A DNA stretch of 64,000 bases, taken from positions 1,116,001 through 1,180,000 of the forward strand of contig JADLSH010000213.1 in the NCBI GenBank assembly GCA_016169945.1, given 5' to 3'. The DNA comes from Trachythela sp. YZ-2020. Its lineage: Eukaryota; Cnidaria; Anthozoa; Malacalcyonacea; Clavulariidae. Below the pieces are notes generated by a model. That model saw nothing but the letters and a program-made list of their open reading frames with translations, was not told the DNA's origin and did no database searches. Every line of letters begins with the position of its first letter. The stretch's first letter is position 1. The position numbers and the translations under genes are program-made. Positions 55,302-64,000 of the stretch are shown piece by piece.

Positions 55302-55537
55302 GACTTGCTCCAAGTCTTTCTCTCGAAGGCGTTTGTTTGGGAGCTATGAACTGCGCGCGAAATTGCTGGTGGGAAAAATTTAAACACGGTAGGCGGGAGG
55401 TATGGAAATTGGGAGTGGAGGAATTGGGAGGCGTTTCTCCTCTCCCAATTTTATCGCCTGCCGCCCTCTTTAAATTCATCGCGCCCTTTATAACTCTTAA
55501 ATAAAAAACCCGTTGAGAGAAAGATTTGGAGCAGGTC
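55302..55537. mobile_element. MITE with GACTTGCTCC ends
   Basis: GACTTGCTCCAAGTCTTTCT at 55,302 pairs with AGAAAGATTTGGAGCAGGTC ending at 55,537 (imperfect inverted ends, ~26 bp). 236 bp. An inner inverted pair, GGGAGTGGAGGAATTGGGAG and CTCTCCCAATT, is present. No clear duplication. Confidence 0.7.
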
Positions 55538-55794
55538 TATATAGGACACCCGCTATTCGCTATTGTTCTCCAAAGGCCGTCATTTTTCCCGGGCGAGCGA
55601 AGTGACCTATTTTAATCACGTGATTAATCAATCACGCGGGTATACCAAGAAATTTGAATGTAGTTCAACTTTCATGCGTGTCCGCGAGCAGTAAAGAGGA
55701 CAGAAACTTCCCACGCTAGACACCTACACCGCAAGTTGAAACATGTTCGCTCCGCCCGCGCCGGCAAAGCGATCGTAATTGAAAACAGTCTTAA

Positions 55795-56003
55795 GGTGGC
55801 TCCCTACAGTAATGCATGAGATGATCGCGCGACGAGTCAAAAACGCGTGGCAAGTACGTGGACTTTCCCACGCAAATTCGACGATCAAAACAAAACCCGG
55901 TTTTTTAAAATAATTTTTACCATTCTGAAAGATTTGTAATGAAAATTTAAAAACGATTTATTTACGATTTATTTACGATCTAAAATAACTGTAGGGAGCC
56001 ACC
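55795..56003. mobile_element. TTAA-flanked MITE, 209 bp
   Basis: Inverted ends GGTGGCTCCCTACAGT and ACTGTAGGGAGCCACC with TTAA on both sides (55,791-55,794; 56,004-56,007). TTAA duplications are characteristic of piggyBac and Kolobok. Ends are perfect over 16 bp, suggesting a recent copy. Located ~295 bp upstream of the SRCR exon. Confidence 0.92.
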
Positions 56004-56298
56004 TTAAGCTAGACAACAGTCCTGAGAAAACTATTTGAATGCTGACCACGAAATGTCCCTTAATAATTACCCATTTTATGCAAATTTGAATTATGCACAT
56101 GCCAGATTCGACAAGTCAAACTTAATCGAATTTGCTCGAACTATATCACATTCGTATACGACACAATTTTAATTTCTTTACCTATTTAAAAAGATGCGCG
56201 CCACAAGGGCAGGGAACTTCGACGAAGTGAAGTGCAATTACAGGATGAAACCTGCATGAAACTCTCCTGACGTACATATGTATTGTTTTTATTTATAG

Positions 56299-56630
56299 CT
56301 AACTCTGAACTACAAATCAGATTGAATGGTTCAAGTAACAATATGACTGGAAGGGTTGAAATCTATCTTCCGAAACTTGGCTGGGGCACGGTGTGTGGTG
56401 TTTTCTGGGATATTACTGATGGTAACGTCGTCTGCCGTCAGTTGGGTTTCACTGGAGCGAAGAAGGTCTGGTCTTGGGCTTACTATGGCAAAGGAAGTGG
56501 TCCTATATTGCTTTCTAATGTTCGGTGCTCTGGCGAGGAATCATATATTTGGGATTGCCGTCATGATGGATGGAATAATCCTCCCAGGTACTGCCACCAT
56601 GGTTATGATGCAGGAGTGGATTGTTTCTGA
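56299..56630 (+). CDS. SRCR-domain terminal exon
   Basis: Last exon of the LDLR-B/EGF gene. Acceptor ATTTATAG at 56,298; with the preceding G the first codon is GCT. It encodes a single scavenger-receptor cysteine-rich domain: LQIRLNGSSNNMTGRVEIY, WGTVCGVFWDI, NVVCRQLGF, LLSNVRCSGEE, WDCRHDGW, then YDAGVDCF and TGA. Six cysteines, the group A pattern. The stop comes directly after the domain, so there is no transmembrane segment: the product is probably secreted or pericellular. The start codon listed for this frame at 56,283 lies in the intron and is not real. Confidence 0.9.
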
Positions 56631-56751
56631 GATCACAACCATTCAAAACAAGGATACTGGGTTAGATGTAGAGTAGATTTTCCATTTTTTCTCTATATTA
56701 GCTAGATGAAACGTAAAAAAAAGCAGTTGCATCATAGACAAGAAGTTACTA

Positions 56752-56757
56752 AATAAA
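56752..56757 (+). terminator. poly(A) signal of the SRCR gene
   Basis: AATAAA 122 bases after the stop, the first canonical signal in the 3' region. Confidence 0.7.
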
Positions 56758-56759
56758 GT

Positions 56760-57570
56760 CGATTCCATATGATAAAATAGAACATTTCCAAAATAAAACT
56801 GGAAAATAACCGTCCATTATGCTTTACAACCATTTTCAAAATTACGCGACTAGCCCGAAAATAATCCAAGTCTACATGTAGGTTTTATGTCAAACCGAAC
56901 TTCTGGATATTTGAAAGACTAGCATTATATTGTGTATTTGGTTATGAATGTATTAGGTTTGTAGCTTTTGTTTAAAGAATTTGGAATGTTTATCGAGATG
57001 TTTAGTGATAATTATTGCAAAATTTAACCAATGCAAATAATACATCGTGATCTCAACAGTCTAGCGCGAGATGGTTTGGCACACAGTTAAAATTATTATG
57101 ATTTTTCGAACTATCAAAGTCGTTCACGAAATACGTTTCAGCTCTGATGCTTTGTTCTTGCTTTAAGTTACTCTATGTACTGTTGCTTAAATTGCGGTTC
57201 AATATTCTCCTTAAATTGCTGAATATGGCCGTCAAAATGTCGTTTGTTTACAACTTTACATTCGCTATACTTATAGTTTGTGTGACAGAAAACTGGCTTG
57301 TCAACTCAAATTATTCACTGTGCCGGTCGCGTAATTTTGAAAACGGGTGTAAGTTGCTAAATTCTAGCGAATTGTGCATCCACTTGATTAGAAATAAGTA
57401 AATTTAAAACTATTTGAAAGTACAGTTGAGCCATACTACTTGAGCCATACTGGGAGACAAGATTCAAGAATGAAAATGTTTCAACTTACAACGTGATGAA
57501 ACGCAAGTTTAAGGTGTCTGCCTAAATTTACTCAAAATATTTGCAGGAAATGTATATCCACGTGGAATTA
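56760..57570. other. no gene recognised
   Basis: AT-rich region downstream of the SRCR gene. The frame at 57,147-57,401 is Leu-rich without a domain. Confidence 0.45.
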
Positions 57571-57571
57571 A

Positions 57572-58000
57572 GGCCCCGATTACACCATACCGGATTGCAT
57601 TGGAGCGAAGCGATTTTTATACCAGATTGGGCTGTTGTTTACATTACGCCACTGTAGTCCGGTGCGTGTCGCAGAGAAAAATCACTTCGCTTTGGAGGTG
57701 ATATGAAAAGTAATCTGGTATGCGCTGAAGCAGTGTACACATGGCAATCTTGGTACGATTCGTTACAAAATCCATATTTTGGCCAAAAAAATGTATTTGT
57801 TTCCATAGAATTGGTAAAGAGGAGTAGCTTGATACGGAGCCGAGCGGCATAGTGTAAACACACTTGTTTTTTGTCGTCTGGTATGGAAAGTAATCCGGTA
57901 TGGAAAGTAATCCGGTATGGAAAGTAATCCGGTATGGAAAGTAATCCGGTATGGAAAGTAATCCGGTATGGAAAGTAATCCGGTATAGTGTAGCTCCTGC
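57572..58000. mobile_element. MITE containing a 17-bp minisatellite
   Basis: Ends TACACCATACCGGATT (57,581) and its partial complement AATCCGGTATAGTGTA (ending 57,992). Six direct copies of GGTATGGAAAGTAATCC lie at ~57,882-57,985, apparently amplified from the right end. Frames across it are repeats in three phases, not genes. Confidence 0.75.
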
Positions 58001-58004
58001 CGAA

Positions 58005-58480
58005 GATGACTTCTGCAAGATATATCTTGCTTTGGCATGATTTTTCGCTTTATGTTTCGATTAGAATTTGTAGGACTTATAATTTGTTGCAGTCAAAAGT
58101 ATTTTGTAGTTTTTAGACGCGGCTCTATAAGAGGGTATGTCTGTCCGTTGGTCGGTCGGTCTGTCTGCCCCCACTTTACCCTAATATATGAAGGAAAATT
58201 TGGGGTAATGCTTGTGGGGCCAAATTTGTGTAAGTGAAGCATGCCCAGTTACGTGAGCACGCGTCATTAGTATTTATTTAAGTATTTGTTCTTGTAATAT
58301 CGCAATGAATTATGTAATTAGTATAGCTCTGTCATAACCGGCAGTTGCTTTTGAATTTTCACCCAGTAAAATACTATTAATGCAATCTTTTGTCTGTTTA
58401 TTTCTATTTCGCATTAAACACCAACTAGAGCTGTAACTAACGTGTTCCGGATATTATACTCCGACTTAAAAATTATTTCC
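58005..58480. other. no gene recognised
   Basis: Nothing beyond the short run GGTCGGTCGGTCTGTCTG near 58,149. Confidence 0.45.
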
Positions 58481-58483
58481 AGT

Positions 58484-58660
58484 GATTAGAGAACGAACTA
58501 ATAGCAAAACAAAAAGATTCTCTTCTTATCAATCAGAATACTCTCGCTGTATATTCTATACCATGTGGTGACTGTGAGAAAAAGTATCTGGGTCAGTCTA
58601 AGCGCCAGTTTGACACACGTTTAAAAGAACATCAAAAGGATGTTTCAACTTTAAACCGAA
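58484..58660 (+). pseudogene. Penelope-like GIY-YIG fragment
   Basis: A ~58-codon stretch with AVYSIPCGDCEKKYLGQSKR followed by FDTRLKEHQKDV. The V-Y-x-I-PCxDC, (Y)(L/I)GQ(S/T)xR and RLxEH pattern is the N-terminal half of the Penelope-like GIY-YIG nuclease. The rest of the element is absent. It differs from the fragment at 47,640, so it is a separate insertion. Confidence 0.75.
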
Positions 58661-58664
58661 GGAA

Positions 58665-60735
58665 AATCTGCTTTTTCAGCTTTGTTATTTGCTTCATATT
58701 TTGTGCGATTATTGGTGAGTAAGTGGATGTTCTCTTGCTATCGTAATATGCAATGTTTACCCACTCTTATACATACATGAGAAGTTAATCAAGTGTATTA
58801 ATATCCATCCATCTAAACCTTCTACTATTAAGACAATATGTAACATTAATATGGGAAATATTGAATAGTTCTTTTAGTGGTGAGTTAATGCTCGTTTGTT
58901 TTCGCTTCTTTAATCAACTGCATGGTTTACCCACAATGGAAATTAAGACGTTCATAATTATACGTTTTATCTATCATGCTCGGTATACCTTCCCCTCTAA
59001 ATCCCAAGGTGGTGCTTGGAGTACTTTTTATACGACTCTCTCGCATTACCGGGCGCAAGGGCCACCGAATTAGCGCAAGATATTTTGATCGGAAACATAT
59101 TCCATAGGTAACCCTCCCAGGGTTAAGAGGTCCTACTTCTAACACTATGTCTATTTGAAAATAAATCATTAAACCTTAACTGTTTTTCTGTTTTCTTGTT
59201 TTTAAACTAATTTAGTTCAAATCGCACATATAAATGATTTTACGACTTTCAGAACTTCTAATATTTTTAAAATTTCGCTCATTCCACTCCTGATAATTCG
59301 CCATATTTTGAGATCAGTGGGAGGTCCACGAAAGACCATTGACATAATCACGCGCCCGCGATTGTTGATGCTCTTTTAAATCGCCTTGCTCTTCTTTCCC
59401 TGGGTATAAATAGCAGTGTGGAATTAGTATACTCTCGACATTGGTTTTTTCCCTATGCGAGTGCCTCGGGGATTAAGTTAGTCTACTCAAGCTGGGGATT
59501 CCAGCGGCATGCCTGGTAGCAATGCTTCATAATATAATTACCAGGTCAGTGCCTAGCGTTCTCATCCCGCCCTTGTCCCTCTGTATTGCATCTACCTCTA
59601 GCAGTGGCCGCCATAACATCCATACCCCAAACGATTACGGGCAAGACAAGTGTAAATAGAGTACTTATTGACGTCCACGGATATAGGACTATTGTTGTGA
59701 AGATGTTGCACGCACTGCCGCTCGAATAAAGTCACAAGGGAGGTTGATTATTGTATTTTTCCTTACCATAATGAAGTAGACATTTTCATCTGACAAAAAT
59801 GGCAAATTTTTGAACATCTACCATGGCTGGGTAAATCGTTATAGGGTTTCTGTCTGCCTTGTGTTTATAGTTTGACCCGCTATTTGTGCTTGCTTGAATA
59901 TTTAAAATGGCGTCAAAACAGAGTTTCCTTCTGACCATAGTTAATAGAGATGAAATGGTTAGGAAACTCGGCTTTCGCTTTTGTTGTGTCTTTTTGTTTG
60001 CATTTGTGCACGATCACGGTTAATGAATATATTGTATTTTTATGAGTCGACCAATAAAAATGTTTGGGCTTAATCTCCAAACCGTATTTCTGAAATATTA
60101 ATGAATGCAAGACAAAATATATGTGCACGGTCAGGTACCGTTCAACATAAATCTCATTCAATTGGTAGCTGCTTTGTAGTTTGACAAGTTTCCTAACCAT
60201 GTTATCTTTCTCGATTATGTTCTGACCTATGAGTATGGTTCTGGCCATCAAGGATTACAAAATATATAATATGCTGATATTTTATATGGAATACTCGAAC
60301 GGAAATTTATATACCTTTTTAGACCTAGCCAGGAGCAGTTGCGAAAAATGCAACTTAGTCGGCTCTGGACTAGTTCCATCTACTAACACCTTCTACTTCA
60401 TATGCAAGTATATAGGGGCGCCCCATGCCCGAATTTCTCATTTGTGTATATTTTGTGAGCATAATTATGCAAGTATATAGGCGCGCCCCATATCCGAATT
60501 CCTCATTTGCATCGATTTAGATCGATGACGATGGACTGGCTTTAACACAATAACTCGAGTTCTAGACGCGCTGGAGCAACAAATTATACACCAAAATATT
60601 CTTCGTTGTTCAAAGATTCTAGCGAGATATAACTTGCCTTATAACTCTCGGTATTTCGCAAGATATAAGCGAAAACGGCACTTCGATGAAATCCACAATA
60701 ATGCAACGCAAAATTGCGGAATATTTAGCATGACA
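58665..60735. other. no gene recognised
   Basis: No domain found in the frames at 59,913-60,251 and 60,229-60,480. A ~36-bp near-tandem pair (GCAAGTATATAGG(G/C)GCGCCCCAT) lies at 60,403 and 60,468. Confidence 0.45.
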
Positions 60736-60741
60736 TAATAT

Positions 60742-60835
60742 TCAGCAACTAGACTGTGTAGCTCAGTTGGTTAGAGCGTTACACCGGAATCGCAGGGCCA
60801 CAGGTTCGATTCCTGCCAGAGGGCCTAAGGTTGCA
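60742..60835 (+). repeat. tRNA-derived SINE, copy 1
   Basis: A box TAGCTCAGTTGGTTAGAGCG and B box GGTTCGATTCCTG at tRNA spacing, but the anticodon arm does not fold (GTTACACCGGAATCGCAGGG), so it is a SINE head rather than a tRNA. It continues GAGGGCCTAAGGTTGCATTT, the non-tRNA body. The family resembles anthozoan SINEs I remember; unverified. Confidence 0.75.
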
Positions 60836-61011
60836 TTTTTTGCATACATGGTTAGGTCTAAAAATGTATTAAAATTTTCGTTCGAATATTCCATCTACAA
60901 AACACGTACTATTAGTTCTATCGAACGAGATGTCGAGAAAAAATCTTGAAATTTACCCATACCTTCTACTGGCATCACTCCCATCATGCATACACGAATT
61001 TGCGGTTAATG

Positions 61012-61092
61012 CTCAGCAACTGGACTCTGTAGTTCTGTTGGTTAGAGTGTTGCACCGGAATCGCAGGGCCACAGGTTTGATTCCTGTCAAAT
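61012..61092 (+). repeat. tRNA-derived SINE, copy 2 (degenerate)
   Basis: Shares CAACTGGACTCTGTAG, GCACCGGAATCGCAGGGCC and ACAGGTTTGATTCCTG with copy 1, same strand, 270 bp apart. The A box is mutated (TAGTTCTGTTGG). Confidence 0.7.
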
Positions 61093-61320
61093 ACCTCTGT
61101 AGGCCTGTTTCCCCTCTTAGGCCGTATTCTGTGGCCCGAAAATATGCCTAGAAATTAAACTCCGCTGCCCCCAGTCGGGAACTAAGTTTTAAAAGCGTAA
61201 TACAACAGTTTTTAACCTACCTTATACAAATTTACTTGTTGTCATCTCTGTAGACCAGCAGTTTTTTCGCAATAGCAACCGCTTAGTCTCCGCGGAACTA
61301 TGGACGGAGGGAAACTACGA

Positions 61321-62770
61321 GAAGCTGCAACAAAGAAAAATGACGAGCGGATTCTTCTTCACATTTTAAACAAGGACTGTGTTGCTTAACACAAGGGCCA
61401 TAAACGCTGTTACAAGCGCCACGTATCTCCCGTAGAGCACATGAATGTAACGGAGGAAGGATTTGAAGAACGGAGATATAGCAAGTCTTCTGATTCTTTT
61501 TGTGTTTATGTGAAGAAAAACATCATCGACGACCACAACATATTTTACGTGAATAGACTAAAGAATGAATTTGTAAAGATCGTTAAAGATTTGGAAAATG
61601 AAGACGCATCAAACTACCGAACATTTCGTTTAAAAGCAAGACTGCAAGAAAGATTCCCGCAACTCGTTTTCCATACACCAAAGGTCAGGAACAGAAGTGA
61701 GATTGTTTACGCAGAAGACCTAAGTCGTAAATGTAGCAGAGATGATATTGACTACGGCGGAGCTAAGCGATTTGGATGAGACGGAAGATGACGAAATGCG
61801 TGAATTAAATCAAGATACCCCAAGAAAAAATGACAAGATGGTTCCAAACTTAAGGGAACTATATTTATATGCGCTTACATTGAAAGAGAATATTCGTCGG
61901 CATCAAGAATCATGGTATGATAATTGGCCTCCTTTAGCATCTGACATAACCGGCGAAAGTGTAAATGAAAACTGTCTCCTCTTTTATTTAATTTGGTTGC
62001 TTGGTTGCTTGGCTACTCGGATGATCCAGAGGGGTCAGAATATGTTGATCTAGACGAGAAACTAGCCGTTAAGGTGTTTTCAATCTGCCAAGACATTGTG
62101 TATAATAACAGTAGAGGAAAGACTCAAACGCCAAAGTCCCTATCATTGGCTATCTCCGTCAGATAAATATCAGGTTGTTCTGGCCTTATTGATATCTTGA
62201 ATGGTCTTGGACATTGTGCGTCCTTATCCACCACAATGTCTGACGACACGGCAATCGCACAATTGAATATCAATACAGCAAATTTGATTCCAAAATAATT
62301 CGTTGCAAATGAGGCTGTCAACATAGTTTACGACAATATTGATTTTTGGGAGGAGATCAATGAACAGACACATGTGACTAATGGTATTGTTACTCAGAGT
62401 ATCACGCCAGAAAAGCAGGTTTATCCAGAACAGACTGTAACGATAAAAAAATGCCAGCGGACGGTGAAAGTACTCGGTTCAGACGTCGTGCCTTTCAGTC
62501 TCGGAGTTAAAAAGACGCCAAAGTTTCATAATTCAGGACTAGTTACTAATACAACTGCGTGTGAAACGGCCCAAAAACTTGATTTGGCTTATGTGTTGAT
62601 TAAAAGTTTGCCATCAGATGACTATATCGTTGCAGGATGGACTGGCTTTAACAAAATACTGTGTGAAGATGTTATCCTCCCTGTTTCAAGGATTGATTAT
62701 CTTCTCGTTATCGACGCATCGCCAACAGAGTTTTAAACGATTCATGCTATTCTGAAAAGATGCACGGAAA
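61321..62770 (+). pseudogene. decayed repeat-family protein of unknown function
   Basis: Several consecutive frames of one ancestral ORF. 61,321-61,779 has HKGHKRCYKRHVSPVEH, an HxxxCY-type element, then FYVNRLKNEFVKIVKDLEN, YRTFRLKARLQERFPQL. The shifted frame at 61,742-62,053 has NLRELYLYALTLKENIRRHQ and YLIWLLGC. Next come FSICQDIVYNNSRGKTQTPK near 62,090 and the frame 62,374-62,736, with LPSDDYIVAGWTGFNKILC and YLLVIDASPTEF. I have seen this protein family many times in cnidarian genomes as an unnamed, probably mobile-element-linked family. No catalytic motif recognised. At least four breaks; inactive. Confidence 0.6.
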
Positions 62771-62797
62771 TAGCCGACAAATAGGCCTATTGCCTAA

Positions 62798-64000
62798 TGG
62801 AGTTTGGCGCAATGCATGCCGGTAGAGTGGTATCAAAATCACTTCTTCGAGAAATTTTGTTGTCATGGCGGCAATTTTGTTTCAAAGAACAAATGATTAT
62901 TTTTCTATCAAATTTACGTCGCGATCGTTGTTATTTTTATCGCTGTGTGTAAAGAGAAGCCTTGGCTAAATTCTGTGCAAATTAAAAGGAATTTGCTTCA
63001 CTTATTACGGAGAAAACAGCGGTGAAAGGACGCCATGAGTGAACACAATTCGAACATATTCATCCTTTTAGAATCGATTTGCTCAACGTTTTCAGGTATT
63101 GTAATGTTGTAAGAGACCGTCAGTAAACGATTTTGCTCTAGAAATATTCTCATGTTGTCTATCAATGCTGATCATGTATTTTTACCGATTGATCGTACGT
63201 TTTATACCCATATTTTGCGACTTAAAATTGATACAAAAACTGCCCTAGAATGCTGTAAACAATGGCCTTTGTGACGTACAAGAACAGAGCTTCTCTTGTG
63301 TTTTGGCGCGAAAATTTGACTCGCATTTAGGCAAAATTTAATGTATTTTACAAAAGCATTATTTAAATTGCATATCTGCTAGTTTTTGCACGAGTTAAAG
63401 CAGTTTTTGTAAATGTTTTTCTACTTGGAGTGCCTTGGTTCTTTCATTCTACAAGTAAACAGTAGGTTTTTTAAAATTCTAAGTCATAAAACACACTCTA
63501 AATAGGTTTAAAAAGCAGCAGGATTGTAGTTTTAGCATTTATACATCAGATACATTGAAGTTTTAGCGTTGCAGTCAGGTATTAAGTCATAGTTAAATAT
63601 ATTTCTGTGTATAAATTATTAAACCTTTTGCACAGTAATTCAATATTAAAAGGTAGTCTGTAAATTATTTACTGTATATATTGTGTATTGAAATCAAATT
63701 GTAAATAGTACTTTCTGAATAAGTGTAACTCGAGGTGTAGCTTAGGTTATTGTATTTTTTAAATATTCAAGTGGTATTCAATTTTTCAACTAACTATAGG
63801 ATTAAATTATTGTAATGGTGATGAACCAAGCACTTCGATAGGAATCAAACGAACAGCTGCAACAAGGTGAAACTGCTATTTAAAATCACTTGTCAATTGT
63901 AACCCCCACCCTCCAACATCGAGAAAAGGTGGGAAGATAGATGTTAATACCTCCATACTAAACAATGGCCTGACTCCCTGAGGAAGACTGGACTGACTAA
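62798..64000. mobile_element. probable end of a transposon related to the 16-kb element
   Basis: At 62,797-62,831 the sequence GCAATGCATGCCGGTAGAGTGG matches GCAATGCATGCCGGTAGAAG at the right end of the 16-kb transposon and its left-end counterpart, and is preceded by a similar AATGG start. Thereafter similarity is weak (ATGGCGG is shared). The element would extend right out of the window. No coding frame is seen to 64,000; the sequence is AT-rich. Confidence 0.45.

Noticed and set aside
56356..56676. 106-codon plus frame overlapping the SRCR exon
   Set aside because: Shifted-frame shadow; the SRCR frame holds all the conserved cysteines.
57882..57985. CRISPR-like array
   Set aside because: Units are directly adjacent with no spacers, and the genome is eukaryotic.
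57639..58038. Three overlapping minus-strand frames with YRITFHTGLLSIPDYFP-type repeats
   Set aside because: Translations of the 17-bp minisatellite in different phases.
60767..60835. Functional tRNA gene
   Set aside because: A and B boxes are good but the anticodon stem cannot pair and a degenerate sibling lies 270 bp away: SINE.

Overview
The window looks like AT-rich, intron- and transposon-dense DNA from an invertebrate animal, most likely a cnidarian and probably an anthozoan. That is an inference. It rests on an extracellular gene built from LDL-receptor class B, EGF and SRCR exons with phase-1 introns, on tRNA-derived SINEs of a type I associate with corals and anemones, and on the mix of CR1/L2-like LINEs, Penelope-like elements, hAT and Harbinger MITEs, RecQ-helicase/DUF6589 transposons and a Polinton-like element. 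The species cannot be fixed from the sequence alone.

Layout. 1-10.7 kb: repeats, a broken CR1/L2-like LINE, a small hypothetical minus-strand exon, a P2X7-type zinc-domain pseudogene split by a 173-bp hAT MITE, a LINE 3' end, and several MITEs with visible target-site duplications (TSDs). 10,742-26,859: one 16.1-kb DNA transposon with inverted ends of about 490 bp and a TGA duplication. It carries a truncated RecQ-like helicase on the plus strand and, converging on it, a five-exon DUF6589-type transposase with a Cys-rich N-terminus on the minus strand. This organisation fits what I recall of Academ (AcademH) elements. Later insertions sit inside it, including a 3-kb long-inverted-repeat element and a 3.34-kb element. 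29,721-56,757: a host gene on the plus strand, recognised by four exons with compatible phases (LDLR-B, EGF, calcium-binding EGF, SRCR plus stop). Its long introns hold most of the remaining mobile DNA.

The most interesting object is in the intron between the two EGF exons. At 33,338-37,216 there is a complete 3,879-bp element with inverted ends of about 868 bp and a perfect 6-bp duplication (GACGTA). It encodes only two divergent genes: a C2H2 finger joined to an FtsK/HerA (A32-like) packaging-type ATPase, and a C2H2 finger joined to an acidic helical protein. TSD length, AG terminus, long inverted ends and ATPase point to the Polinton/Maverick world, but polymerase, integrase, protease and capsid genes are all absent. 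Each reading frame has one single-base break, both in 5-base homopolymers. The inverted ends supply a poly(A) signal to both genes.

Right part (37.2-64 kb): hAT and Harbinger remnants, a second RecQ-like helicase fragment, a Ty3/gypsy RNase H-integrase fossil, two Penelope-like GIY-YIG fragments, a pogo/Tigger-like DDE fragment, another CR1-like LINE, SINEs, a decayed repeat-family coding region at 61.3-62.7 kb, and at 62.8 kb the probable end of another transposon related to the 16-kb element. Apart from the SRCR gene, almost every recognisable coding segment is mobile-element derived and most are broken.
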